Shown in pieces: positions 32,201-42,224 of a DNA stretch of 64,000 nt. The translations under genes and the position numbers were made by a program. Source of the stretch: Apostichopus japonicus (Eukaryota > Echinodermata > Holothuroidea > Aspidochirotida > Stichopodidae); the NCBI RefSeq assembly GCF_037975245.1, contig NC_092570.1, positions 5,087,001-5,151,000 of the forward strand. The letters run 5' to 3'. Positions within the stretch are counted from its first letter, which is position 1, and each line of letters begins with the position of its first letter. The notes beneath the pieces are model-generated. The model had not been told where the DNA came from. It was given only the letters and a program-made list of their open reading frames with translations, and did not search any database.

Positions 32201-34605
32201 GGATGACCAACGTGTCACCTATTAATAGTGGTTACAGCTTCTTCCTACATAGTTAGAACTTAGTTTGATGATTTAGTGCGTTGGTATATTAAAGTGTTAA
32301 AGTCAATGATGGAGAAATAACTAACAGTCTGCTACAACTTACCTTGAATGGATGCAAGTTCTGCTCGCATCTTATTATCTGTGGTTGTTCGAACCTGTCG
32401 ATATAAGTAACAAGAGTGTCATGCCCAGAAAAACGTTACATCTATACATATTATAAAGAAATGCACGTGTACTATAAAAGAAAATATTATGAGACAAAGG
32501 CAAAGAAATAAGATATGATTAATAATTGACAAGTAAAGAGTATCGCTTTAGAAAATACATGTATTGGAATATATGTGTATATGTATAATATATATAGCAT
32601 CAGTATTATCGTTAGAGTAAGGAAAGGCACGCATGTATGTTCATATGTATATGGGACATGGCTATGACTATGTATATTGTTAAAACTAGACATTACTTTC
32701 CGACGAAATGTGTTACATGGTGACCATATTGGCGTCCCATATGTTTGAGTTTTAGTCACCGAAAACCACTCATGAGACTCACCTTTAGGCTCTCCTCCAA
32801 ACCAACCTTGATCTCATCGAGAACTTTGACGAACTCCAACAAAATTTGTGAAACGGTTTTGTCATTTTGAGGGTCATTCGTTTCGTCCGATGTCTTCTCG
32901 ATAAATTCTTCTTTTAACCTTCCCCAAGACTCTCGTTCCTGTAAATGAGAATAGACCATTATCCATCTTATTTTCCCCGTGCCCCTGCAAGTTACTCAAA
33001 GCCCGGGCGCTGTGGACCTCTTGTCAGGCCTAAAAGCAGTTAATCTTCCTCAGTGACGGCAAAATTTAGCAAGTAAACTTTCGATTGCACGTGCCATTGA
33101 CATATGTACCTTTCTCTATTGAAGAATAAGTGCACAGTATCATCATATTGGATTAACTAATATGGCTAATTACTGGTTTTAATCAACTCTTTGAGTGAAG
33201 TAGCTCTTCATGTATGACATTGGCACAACAGAGTGAGTGCGGTGGAAAGTGCACATATTTATGCATTGATATATAAATATCTACGGTTATGAAACAAAAA
33301 TAGCTTTTTTTAATCAATTCCGATGTATAAATAATGCGGGGAGTGACCAATAACTGCAGAAGAAATTTCGAGTCAATTTCTTGTTTCTGCTCCGAGTCAA
33401 GGCCTGTGAACAGTAAATATCTACTTTGGATGTATAGGTATAGTGTAACCATGACGAGATTGGGATGTGAGTGTCCCATAATGTCCTCGAAGTGTAACAC
33501 TCAACACGGTATAGGCCGTATACTCTCGTTTATTTACTATAGTACAAGATAAGTAAAATATCGAATCCTAACCATTTACTTTCACCGACACTGTGTCTTC
33601 TTTATCTCAAACCTTAACACTGCTCAGGTATATATATCATACATTCCAAACCGATCTCAACTACAAAAGGGACGATGTGTGAGGTATTTACAATTAACAT
33701 AAAATACAAAGGCAATTAGGCATTTTGGGTTTCTGCAAATGTGGCAAGGATTACGCAATAATCATTGGGATCTGTATGCAACACAAATTTACTGATTGAA
33801 GCTAAACTGGATTAGACGCTAAAGTCGTTTCGTTGTAATTGAGTTATTTTAATGACAACCCGGGCTGTCTATAGGTTAGACCATGGAGGTTTTACCTCCA
33901 TGGTTAGACGGTAATATGATTTGGTTTGGTAGGTAACTGGTTTCCTGCATCGGCAACGATGATAGTGCCGGTAGGTGCACCTACCTGCCTGTGTCTAGGC
34001 TGTATACATTACATAGCAGGTTGTATATTGTAAGCTATAACCTGAGAGTTGCTTATAGATAGGGAACCGGTTTTCTAGTATGGTAGCGGTGTGGGTATGC
34101 GGTTAATTGTGTAATCTATAAAGTAGGAAACCAGTGTGTGTGTTGTACGGTGTAACCGGTGTAACCGGTGAAGTTTTAAATCAAGTATAACCGCGTAAAC
34201 TACACATGGGAAGGTAACCGGTTGCCTGCGTATAGGTATTCTGGTCAGGAAACCGATTGTTTGGGTAAGAAACCGGTTCGTTCTGTAACTCCATGTCATT
34301 TCTAGAGGTAAGTCACCGGCAGGTACGTCTGGTTGCCTGGGCGATATATGATAACCCCTAAACGTAACGGATAAAGACTTCTGGTGATTTGTAGAGTTTC
34401 CCTAACTAATGTATACACTTACCACTCTTTGTAGGCTTTCATAGTAGTCGGATAGTTTTGTGGCATTGCCCTCATTATCTGTACAATTCTCCACACAAAG
34501 TACCCCATGCACAATGTCCAGCACTTTGTTGATGCCGGACTTCAGGTCCCGCAGGCGGTCCCTGTGATACAGGAGGGCTTGGTGGTCCTGATTCACCTCA
34601 GTCAT
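20086..34605 (-). CDS. Coiled-coil EF-hand protein with C-terminal CaaX box, 13 coding exons, 557 aa
   Basis: I do not recognise a named family. Exons in mRNA order: 34605-34423, 32938-32783, 32394-32343, 31610-31472, 29942-29789, 29625-29559, 29076-28941, 28134-27981, 26910-26864, 26330-26125, 21783-21698, 20963-20838, 20253-20086. All are bounded by AG/GT and in phase (1674 nt). Residues about 60-290 are charged, heptad-like and likely a long coiled coil. Residues about 385-430 are Lys/Arg/Ser/Thr rich. Two canonical EF-hand loops follow: D472-E483 (DTNGDCSLDYSE) and D509-E520 (DEDGDDTIDFYE). The protein ends SRMCLLQ, a CaaX signal whose last residue Gln usually specifies farnesylation. Inferred role: a calcium-responsive coiled-coil protein tethered to membrane. 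It lies tail-to-tail with ERCC5. The start ATG follows an acceptor, so a 5' untranslated exon lies further upstream. Confidence 0.87.
20838..20963 (-). CDS. EF-hand/CaaX gene coding exon 12 (residues 461-502, EF-hand 1)
   Basis: Encodes IREHLEHYRRYDTNGDCSLD onward. The loop DTNGDCSLDYSE has Asp, Asn and Asp at X, Y and Z and Glu at -Z, so it should bind calcium. Acceptor TTCCAG, donor GTAATT. Confidence 0.92.
21418..21500 (-). repeat. Dispersed about 80-bp repeat, copy 1
   Basis: The minus strand reads ACTCGCGAAGAAGCCTCATT and continues to CTGACCGAAGTCAGTCTCTT; almost identical to 47998-48078 on the plus strand. Both copies are open in the same frame (EEASLAYQSRKLTEVSLLD). Confidence 0.8.
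21698..21783 (-). CDS. EF-hand/CaaX gene coding exon 11 (residues 432-460)
   Basis: Encodes NPKLVNQLNGELDIESALRC to PEMDEME, the entering helix of EF-hand 1. Acceptor TGTAG, donor GTGAGC. It is separated from exon 10 by a 4.3-kb intron filled by the foldback element. Confidence 0.84.
22238..22770. mobile_element. Second TTAA-type MITE, nested in the foldback element
   Basis: TTAA at 22238-22241 and 22767-22770 bound inverted repeats GTCAGTGGAAGTGT and ACACTTCCACTGAC. 533 bp, no convincing ORF. The sequence is unrelated to the GAAGACTCG family. Confidence 0.7.
22771..23239 (-). repeat. Probable LINE 3' UTR
   Basis: A C- and A-rich stretch on the plus strand with an internal imperfect duplication (ACGGACACAGACC... 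and ACACGGACCC... followed by CCAACAGAACCAA). It is contiguous with the LINE coding remnant. No ORF of its own recognised. Confidence 0.4.
23240..24975 (-). pseudogene. 5'-truncated, frameshifted non-LTR retrotransposon (L1/Tx1-like reverse transcriptase)
   Basis: Minus-strand fragments encode reverse-transcriptase motif A (SLDQEKTFDMVEHDFL, about 24910), CPLSPLLYVLF, the catalytic YADD (24588-24599), the thumb, and a C-terminal zinc-binding segment (LAWRIAHGVL, HLLLECPFVRLVWE near 23590). At least two frameshifts (near 24735 and 24130) and stops inactivate it. DQEK-type motif A plus the Cys/His tail suggest the L1/Tx1 clade. Cut off at its 5' end near 24975; the sequence below 23240 is probably its 3' UTR. 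Confidence 0.85.
24976..25339. other. Unassigned interior of the foldback element
   Basis: I see no coding region or repeat structure between the LINE truncation point and the right arm. Confidence 0.4.
26125..26330 (-). CDS. EF-hand/CaaX gene coding exon 10 (residues 363-432)
   Basis: Encodes LRQQVDRHITSISNDVSVVN, then a basic low-complexity stretch with SPKSTKKTTKRKTTRHAGKR, ending KEIQK. Acceptor TTTCAG, donor GTTAGC. Confidence 0.83.
26864..26910 (-). CDS. EF-hand/CaaX gene coding exon 9 (residues 348-363, 47 nt)
   Basis: Encodes DLDGHPGNKKLSNNI. Acceptor TTGCAG, donor GTAAAT; phase 0 in, phase 2 out, linking exons 8 and 10 without a break. Confidence 0.78.
27611..27890. repeat. ATACC/CCATA pentanucleotide satellite
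   Basis: Degenerate array of ACCAT and ACCATATC-type units over about 280 bp, intronic in the EF-hand/CaaX gene. Confidence 0.9.
27981..28134 (-). CDS. EF-hand/CaaX gene coding exon 8 (residues 296-347)
   Basis: Encodes VIVERRQDGEFREEDITKMN to LPLHYIALSE, a predicted globular segment between the coiled coil and the EF-hands. Acceptor CTACAG, donor GTAGGA. Confidence 0.84.
28302..28560. repeat. Dispersed direct repeat, copy 1 (about 255 bp)
   Basis: Starts GTGTGAAATGCTGGATTTAT and shares long near-identical blocks with 30664-30905 in the same orientation. Intronic, no TIR or ORF recognised. Confidence 0.85.
28941..29076 (-). CDS. EF-hand/CaaX gene coding exon 7 (residues 251-296)
   Basis: Encodes RHVEDLKRKLYMAERDLKKA then LLVQQRLIVGCVKG. 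Phase 1 in, phase 2 out. Acceptor CTAG, donor GTGGGT. Confidence 0.84.
29559..29625 (-). CDS. EF-hand/CaaX gene coding exon 6 (residues 229-251)
   Basis: Encodes EIEDKSKMEKLKTDINQKTS, continuing the coiled coil. Acceptor AACAG, donor GTACGT; leaves phase 1. Confidence 0.83.
29789..29942 (-). CDS. EF-hand/CaaX gene coding exon 5 (residues 177-228)
   Basis: Encodes LWEKERNRILETSAKREQEL and KTHEDMKERLLTRVK, the core of the coiled coil. Acceptor TTAG, donor GTAAGT. Confidence 0.87.
30010..30244. mobile_element. hAT-like MITE with CAGGCGCGTAGC ends
   Basis: The ends CAGGCGCGTAGC and GCTACGCACCTG are imperfect inverted repeats. GTCACCG precedes and follows the element, giving a 7-bp or imperfect 8-bp target duplication. 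It lies in an intron of the EF-hand/CaaX gene. Confidence 0.75.
30664..30905. repeat. Dispersed direct repeat, copy 2
   Basis: Partner of 28302-28560, differing by scattered substitutions and small indels. Both lie in introns of the EF-hand/CaaX gene. Confidence 0.85.
31472..31610 (-). CDS. EF-hand/CaaX gene coding exon 4 (residues 131-177)
   Basis: Encodes QLYEERQEKMELKWELQEN and then SFLQQRLKEKQDTIA, a coiled-coil segment. Phase 1 in, phase 2 out; donor GTAAGT. Confidence 0.85.
32343..32394 (-). CDS. EF-hand/CaaX gene coding exon 3 (residues 114-131)
   Basis: Short exon VRTTTDNKMRAELASIQ, ending in phase 1. Acceptor GACAG, donor GTAAGT. Confidence 0.8.
32783..32938 (-). CDS. EF-hand/CaaX gene coding exon 2 (residues 62-113)
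   Basis: Encodes ERESWGRLKEEFIEK to VGLEESLK; 52 codons, phase 0 at both ends. Acceptor TTACAG, donor GTGAGT. The sequence is amphipathic and helical. Confidence 0.85.
33882..33901. mobile_element. 20-bp palindromic micro-insertion with 8-bp target duplication
   Basis: CATGGAGGTTTTACCTCCAT is a near-perfect palindrome flanked by GGTTAGAC on both sides (33874-33881 and 33902-33909). It is similar in size and structure to the nested insertion at 58802. It lies in the first coding intron of the EF-hand/CaaX gene. Confidence 0.7.
33929..34340. promoter_or_regulatory. Cluster of Grainyhead-type AACCGGTT motifs in the first coding intron
   Basis: Exact AACCGGTT at 34065-34072, 34216-34223 and 34271-34278; AACCGGTG twice at 34154-34170; AACTGGTT at 33935-33942, fitting the degenerate WCYGGTTT form. 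AACCGGTT is the known core site of Grainyhead/GRHL factors. The cluster could be an intronic enhancer, or simply a decayed tandem repeat. Confidence 0.4.
34423..34605 (-). CDS. EF-hand/CaaX gene coding exon 1 (residues 1-61)
   Basis: The ATG (34605-34603) opens MTEVNQDHQALLYHRDRLRD. The exon continues 10 nt upstream as 5' UTR to an acceptor TATACAG. Its donor is GTAAGT. The upstream frame could extend the ORF only by reading through intron and MITE sequence. Confidence 0.85.
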
Positions 34606-34701
34606 TTTCGGAAACCTGTATAAAAAATATATATTCCTCAAAAAGTTATCATTGCTGTTTGTTTGGAACCCCAAAGTGAATATCATATAAATAGACGTCA
34701 T

Positions 34702-35067
34702 CAAGGGCGTAGGAACCGGGGGGCTGTGGGGCGCCAGCCCCCCCCCCAGTGAAAAATATGAGGGGGCGGAAGAATATTCCGCCCCCCCCCCCCCGCTTCG
34801 CAAGTCAGAAAACCCCTTTTTCATTTCCAAATGAGAAAGAAATCTCATTAGGAGCACCAAATTGCATCTAAGGCCAGGTGAAAATGCAAAATTATTTACA
34901 AAATGGAGTGGGTGTTGAAGTGTGCTATATTGCACCAAAATGCATCTGAGGCCACCTGGAAATGCAAAACATTCCAAAGGGGAGGGGGACCCTTAGACCC
35001 ATCCCCCAGGCCGACCGTCAGTCTTCAGCCCCCCCCCCCCACTCAAAAGTACCTTCCTACGCCACTG
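34702..35067 (+). mobile_element. hAT-like MITE, copy B (GGCGTAGGAA family), 366 bp
   Basis: Same orientation and near-identical interior to copy A. TIRs CAAGGGCGTAGGAA and TTCCTACGCCACTG. The flanking 8-mers GACGTCAT and GACGCCAT agree at 7 of 8 positions. It sits just upstream of the EF-hand/CaaX gene's first coding exon. Confidence 0.87.
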
Positions 35068-36540
35068 GACGCCATTACATTATGTCTAGTCCCCTTAAAT
35101 TTCCTATTACAAATGTATACATACAACAGTATACCGTACTCACCCAAAGAGGAAATTTAAGTGTATACTGCTTGATTTATCATGTTCATGCCTTTACCAT
35201 TCTCATCACGTTTTCAAAATTCATCCTCTCTTTATTACCCAAGGCATCAAAACAGCAACGGAAGTACAATTGTAACGTGTTTTTTTTTGTGCGTCTCTCA
35301 AGATTCCTAATATGTGTATAGGCCTAATGTACAATATCGTTTTTTGCTTTTGGTACCCGAACATGTGAAGTAGCTTATTTATGTGTCAAAATGGTGGCCT
35401 CATTGGGTAAAAGGTCACGTTAATGAGAGGACTTCCGGTTAATAAACTAGCACATGAGTCTTCTCCTCTCCCTCCCCCCCCCCCCACCCTATACAAAGCT
35501 TCCCGGTCCTTCTCAAGCTCCCGGAATATTTATTCCACCTTTCCACCTCGATACATTTGTCACTCCCCCAAAACAAAACAAATCATTCTTTTTTAGAGAG
35601 AAATCACTAAAGTAGCTTATTAATAGTAATGTTTAGTTTACTGAAGTTGAGTCGAAAACGAAAGATCAGGTGTGACACACAATCCTCATCCAGAGACCTA
35701 GTGAGTAAACCTGTTGCGCGAATCCTCTTACAATACTAGCCTATAGGTTTTAAATCATTCTTAATTAAATGAAACTAATCTTTCAAGACGGCTCGTCCGT
35801 TCTGGACGAACAATTCCATTCATCATTCCAATCACGGCCGAATTATAAGGTAATTACCTGAGTCTATTCAGTACAACGTATAACTACCAAAACAACTACA
35901 GGTTTAGGTTATTCACCAAACACTAATTACCAGGAACAACACAAACTCTTCCCACTCAAATAGAAAGATCTATCTTGTTATCGGAATATCGAGCATAGGT
36001 CACGTATACCTAAGGCCTTCAGCATTAATTACTACATGACGTTGCATATTGTACAATTTGGGCGAAGTATAAGCTAATTTATTAGAAGCAAAATGGAATA
36101 TGTTCAACTGTTGAAATTTAAACTGACTGGTGTTGCTTATAGGTAATTATGAATGTTAAAATGCTACTTCGGAACCTCTGTGACAATCCTATAGTTTAAG
36201 AATAACTATTGATATCAATGAAAGTTAACACTATATTACCATACATTACAATATATTAACAGACAATGTTTTATGTTAACTATATATTAACATACAGTAT
36301 TGCAAGTAGCCTACTTTCTCAGCCCTCGATAAAAAAAAACAATTCAAAAACTCGTATTGTGACACAGATTAAAAGATTTTCGAAAATCGTGGTATTTCGT
36401 TGGTGACCATCCTTATATGTTTATAATGGGCCAATCCTTCCAACACGATACGATGTTACTTTATTATTAGGCCTATACCTTACTTATACTTTAACCGACA
36501 TAATGTGTGATATCTATTCCCTTTCTATGGGACTCGGGAT

Positions 36541-36840
36541 ATTTCGCTTCTCGGCCTTTTTGCTAAGATCATGTGTAGTATCTGTTCCCTTTCGGGGGGA
36601 ATCGTGATACACACCTGACGATGATCACTCTGTCACAGTCTTGATGCAAGGGGACTGGTTTCAGAGCGCATCAGTCGTTCGGTTGTTTGGTTTTCGTGCC
36701 CAGGTTCTTGCCTGGGTGACTTGGTAACACCGTCATATGATGGCACGGCGACAGTCTCAATGTTAGGGGACTGGGGTTCAAAGTAGATCAAGTTGTTTGG
36801 GTTTCATACCCATGCTTTATCTGAACAGTTCTTTTTATAC
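36541..36840 (+). pseudogene. U2 snRNA-derived repeat, copy 1
   Basis: TCGCTTCTCGGCC...GCTAAGATCA.GTGTAGTATCTGTTC at 36544-36588 matches the 5' end of U2 snRNA with about two differences, including the branch-site-recognition GUAGUA. It then departs from U2. The tail (36613-36840) contains two imperfect copies of a roughly 125-bp unit with GGGGACTGG and TTGTTTGG-TTTC blocks. A degenerate partial head precedes it at 36505-36543. Not a functional U2 gene, because the Sm site and 3' stem-loops are absent. Confidence 0.8.
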
Positions 36841-39664
36841 TGCAAATTACTGTCAAAGTACGAGTATAGCCTATACACTCACATGAGTACCCTCTGACGT
36901 AAGTACAAATTGCTCGATCCGAGTACAATGTTTTTAGCGCGGGTATGCGTGTAGGTCTACTTCATCTCACACTAGTATTTCAACTATAGATTTCCAATTA
37001 AGAAGTACAAATATGACTAGAATGCACGCGGCTTTTTTCAAAGTTTGTTTATACTTAAACAGTAGCGACGCACCAGACCCAACCATTGAACAGACTCAAC
37101 ATAGAGAGAGAGAAGTGGAGAGAGAAAGAGGTGGAGAGAGAGGTGGAGGTAGTGAGAGGCACAAGACATAGAGTTGTCAGGCTCAAACACAGGAAAGGAA
37201 AAATGAACAAAATGAATGAGTAATTTATTCGTACACAGTTACTTATAATTAAAACAATATTACATGATTGGAATTCTTAACAATTAAAAGTAATTACAAA
37301 AGAAGTCTTCTGGCAACAATTCTGCCTGGTAGACCCTAACTTGATGATTGAATAAGAACTTAACTACAGCGTAGTACAATGGAAACAAAAGTGACATTGA
37401 ATATATTGGCGTCAACGCGTGAACTATTAAAAAGGTGAAAATATTAGACTAGAACAGCAGAAAACCGTCCGTTTGAAGTTTGAATGCCAACTGTACATGT
37501 ATACAGGAATATGAGTATCAGTGTGTACTCACTACAAATCTGTTAAATCATTGGTGTGTAATTTACCTGAAACTCAGGAAAAGTCGAGAATTCTTCACTA
37601 AAACTTCACAATGATGTTCGTCGCTGGATGTTCCTTTCAAATGATAAAAACAGAGGCCCTGGGGAAAGCTTAATCTGTTGAACTTTAAAATATTATAAGG
37701 TTGCTGAGGTATCTGTCACGTTTGAATATATTTATCATAAAATGTAGCCTTATTCCATGATTATTTCCCGGTGAATGAATTTACGCCATGACTTTTTCAC
37801 TTTGGTTCTACACCGAGCATCATTATATCTACTCAGAATAACAAGACACGGTTGCTATAGGTTAAATCTGTAGACAGAATGCTTTGTGGTCATATCTTAA
37901 GTCGAATCGATGTGAAGAGTCGATTTTACTTTTGTGTTTCTTGTTGGTCACAATGTCACCAATAATAGGATAACAGGACTAGGAGCGATGAGTGGTTGTT
38001 TATTGATTTTCATCTGATGTCAATGGTCGCCATTTTAAGGTGTCGAGCTTAATGTACCCTAATCCTTAAGACTCGATGTCACAATTTAGTGTTATAGCAG
38101 CAGAACAGTTTTGGAATTCAGCCAGTCTTGTGAAAGTAATAAACTGTTAGAGACGTACCGCAATTCACAATGATAATGCAGTGTGATTAATCTGACATAA
38201 TTATTCAAATTTGGTCAAGTTTGGGTTCAAATGTAATCAGTTTATTATTAATGACAAGATGATGCCCTTATCCAAGTCTCATTTTATAATTATCCTACGT
38301 AACATTTGAATTTCTTTTCTTTCCTCTTTCCCTCCTACCACCCCCCCCCCTCAAACCCCACCCCTCCCTTCAATACACACAACTCCACATCGACGATCAT
38401 GTTCCTAAAACGTCCAATGAAATTTCACTTATTCAATCAGATGTTCACTAGAAGTATTTAATTAGTAAAATTTAATCTGAAAGTTATTTAATTGTGAAAG
38501 ATGAAATCAGACGCTTAGTCAACCGACTGCTTCAGTTCAAGATCTGATTCATCACGTGACGTCAACACGACCTGTGCAACTAGTCTCTTCCAAACAAAAT
38601 TGCTCTTTGATGCGTTTAACAAAACGTCTCCAATAATTTTCCTATCTTTGAAGTTATCAGGTTTGTTCTGGTACCTTGTTGGAATCGAGGATTTTGTACG
38701 AACCAGGAGCCGGATGTAACTATAGTGTTATTTAAACATCAGCTTCACTAACATTGAATGCTTCTGCTGAATATTAATTATATTCGACAGTGACGGACGT
38801 CTGAGCATACTTTACCGATAATCAATTCCTTGGAAGGCTAAATAACAACATGGTTATTGCGTAACTTCCTTCCATCTTCGATTTGCTCAAAATAAATAAT
38901 TTACTGTCAGGATGTAAATTAGTTGATAGACTCGATTTATGATGACGATGAAACTATGATATCCCGTACGATGTACCATGAAAAGTTTGAATAGCATGGC
39001 ATCATTTACTCTTTTTTCCTTCTTCTTCTTCTCCCCCTTCTTTTCTTCTCTCAAATTTTAGTCTCAGACGAAAACAGATCGATAGGAAAATCTGCCTCTG
39101 TTGATCAGATCAAGCGAGGACGATTAAATAACAGTAATCTGCAGTCTGTCCCACTTGGCACAGAGCTTGAGAGCCCAAACCGACAGGAATCACGTTTGAT
39201 ATCTCAGTGTTCCTTTAGGCTTTTCGAATACAGTTTATAAGTTTCACGAGTTCGATTCTTTCGGCTAGAAAACATTTATATTGAGTTACACTCAATAATT
39301 TGATAAAGCCGAAGATTACCAGGGAATACAAGAAAGTCGGAGCCTGGGTGGAGAGGTCAGACGGAGGGGGGGGGGGGGTGTGTAGGAGGATATGAGCACT
39401 CTCGTGAAGTTGTAGGCAGTAAACAGTTTATTTTGTATTTTTGCAAAACTTGGTTCCCATCAATTAAAACGACTGGACACACAAACCTTTCGGTCAGTTC
39501 CTCAGATGCAACGCAAAACCTTATCGGAAATTAAGAGTTAAATGGTAGCCATAACAGTCGTTTAGAGTGTATACATCACAAATAGTGTTGAATTTATTCC
39601 AGTGTGCTCTGTTATTCATATGAAGTCAAATGAACATGTATGGGTTGAGTTACTAGAATTTTTG

Positions 39665-39790
39665 AAACATTGGATTAACATTGGGCCTAACGTTAACATT
39701 GGATGAACGTTAGGTCTAACATTAACAGTGGATTAACATTAGGCCTAATATTAACAATGTATTAACATAAGGCCTAACATTTAGGCATGT
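39665..39790. repeat. Minisatellite with TTAACATTGGGCCTAAC-type unit
   Basis: Four to five degenerate units of about 28-30 bp, each with GATTAACATT and AGGCCTAAC or AGGTCTAAC. Confidence 0.85.
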
Positions 39791-41117
39791 AATGAGGAGC
39801 CGACGTCATCATTAAGGTATTCTTAAAGGAACATTCCAGAGATTCAACATTGTTTTTAAGGCTAAATATGTCGAAAACCAGAACAAATGATAGAAATATT
39901 ACTAGCTGTGAAATTTTCTTTGGGATGATCTTGGACTCATGACATATCAAGATTATACATCCCGCCTAAAATCATCCCTTAACTTCCGTTTGAATACGAG
40001 TGACCATAATTTCAACATTCTAGCATAGTTGGAGATTTAACTGATGCCTCAGTTTTCCCCAAAGAGGTGAAGAGATGTGAAATGGGAACATAAATTGATA
40101 CACAAGAAGACAATAAGGATATGATTTTTTTTTTTCATGCTATTTTTATTTTTGTACCTGAGTATCCAGAGATGCATTTTACTAAGCACCGACATATCTT
40201 ACTATATGATGAAATATGAAACACATAAAACTTACAAACACCTACAAAAATTAAATGAATTTGCCAAGACACATTACACCTTGATTTTTTTTTTTGCTCT
40301 TTTGTTAAATGTAGCGTATATCTATGAATACATGACACATACAAATGTAATCGACCTACCAGACAGAAATAACCTCAGGGCAACATAGATTAATGTTACC
40401 TATACTCTCATTCAAAGAATTTCATTGCTTTGAATTTGGCCTACGTGCATTTCAAAATAATAAACAACAAAACCAGGGAGATAAACATAGGAAAAACATT
40501 TAAAAAATATTGTAAATAATTAATTAATAAGATGTAAACGTATACTTTGTATGTAATAAATTGCTGTCACATAGACTTGTCAAGAAACAGACTGTTTTAT
40601 AACATTTCGTGCAACTTTCGGTCAGTGATGATATTAACGGGTGATATAAGAGGAACTAGCAGTAACCTCCCCCCTCACCCGCCCCCCCCCCCCCCATTGG
40701 GCAACTTTCCGCCAGCTCGTGTCAACCAGGAAAACTCAAAGAAGCATGCACGCATCCACTGTGCTTGATACTCTTATCCTCGTTTCTAGTGCGTACCTTT
40801 ATAACAGAAATTCCAATTCTAGTTCAAATTTAGGCTCACACACATATTGAGAGGATGGAGTTGCCAGCAGTTAAGTCAGGAATACCTTTAATCCAGCTAC
40901 CCCCTCCCACCTCCCCGTCCTGTCTCGACCATTCACGACTTGACTAGATCACATCAGAAGCAGTTGTCGGATCGTTAGTAACAAGTCTAACAGCCCGACC
41001 CCTGCAGGGAGCTGTCGCGGATCATGCTTATCGTAGGCTTATATAGTCCGCATATACAACCATGCTGCACATGCAGTTCGTAACTTAAACTGGAGTCTTC
41101 AACGACTTCATTTTAAC

Positions 41118-41449
41118 TTAAAGGGAGTGAAGACTCGCGCACAAAGAAACGTCTGATGCCGTTAATCTGACCTAGTCTCGCATGGGGTGTAACAGAAGTG
41201 TTAGACACCACCATCGATCCCAGAAAATACACATAACTTGCTACCGTCGGTTATTAGACACCAGTGTACAGTCAATACATGCAGCTACGGTCAATACTCA
41301 CAACATAGTGTACATAGCAGCGATGGACATCTCAGGTCCAGATAAAAGATAACAAGGTATCACGCTTCATTACTGTCTGCATTTTGTAGCGACAAGAAAA
41401 AAACTTCACTTGCAAGCAACGGAATGGGGCGAGTCTTCAATGCCTTTAA
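41118..41449 (-). mobile_element. TTAA-type MITE, copy 3 (inverted)
   Basis: Reverse orientation relative to the other copies, with TTAA at both ends and the same GAAGACTCG inverted termini. It has an intact version of the site where copy 4 carries a micro-insertion. Confidence 0.87.
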
Positions 41450-42218
41450 TGAGTACATCATGTTCTGGCATTGAAAGTACTGCATGTGTGTGTGCATCAC
41501 AATCGACTATATACATATATACGGTTGATTGAACTAAATATTCCTTTCAAGGGTTGAAGCTCTTGTAGCGATCAAACCAAGACATTATGTTCGTTATATA
41601 TTTATATAAACAAAGACGGCCATGTCAGACTTACATAAAAAAGGACATATACAAAAAAAACCCCCTAAAGCCTTCAATGGTACTGGCCATAAAATGCTAG
41701 CATGCTAAAATGGTGGAAAGTTTGCATAAGTACTTTCCTGAAATTCTAACCTTCCAATTTTTCCTCTGTCACTTATGAGCGTCCAATTAAACATTTGAAT
41801 GTCTCAGTGAGGGGATGTTGCTGAGAGGGTGACATGATAAATGAGTGCTGATGAAGTTGTTATATGGATTTCATCGGAGAAAGTGGAGTAAGGAAGGAAG
41901 GAAGGAGTTGGTTAATCAACACATCTGTCACCAAGCCACGTTGTATATGAGCGCAAGAGGTTGAATGTCTTAGTCTATATCACAGTGATTATATAGGAGG
42001 AGTAAGAATTGTAAATGTAAGAACCTGATCATATTTACTTGGATTTCTGCAACTGAATATATATATATATATATATATATTCATTCATAGATATATGAAA
42101 GCCACTGGCGTATTTCTTAATTCATCGTTTCCGTTAAGTGCTCTGCTTAACTTGATCTTGTCAAGTATAAATCATAGCCACCAAATGATATATTGTCATG
42201 CATCAAGAACATGAAATA

Positions 42219-42224
42219 TTTATT
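42219..42224 (-). terminator. Candidate polyadenylation signal for the ADP-ribosyl cyclase gene
   Basis: AATAAA on the minus strand about 730 nt after the stop codon. A nearer AATAAA at about 42643 is an alternative. Confidence 0.3.

Noticed and set aside
34402..34977. 191-codon minus-strand frame extending the first exon of the EF-hand/CaaX gene upstream
   Set aside because: The extension runs through intron sequence and a MITE; the acceptor at 34616 and the ATG at 34605 give the sensible start.
36541..36600. Functional U2 snRNA gene
   Set aside because: Only the first ~45 nt match U2; the Sm site, later stem-loops and 3' box are missing.
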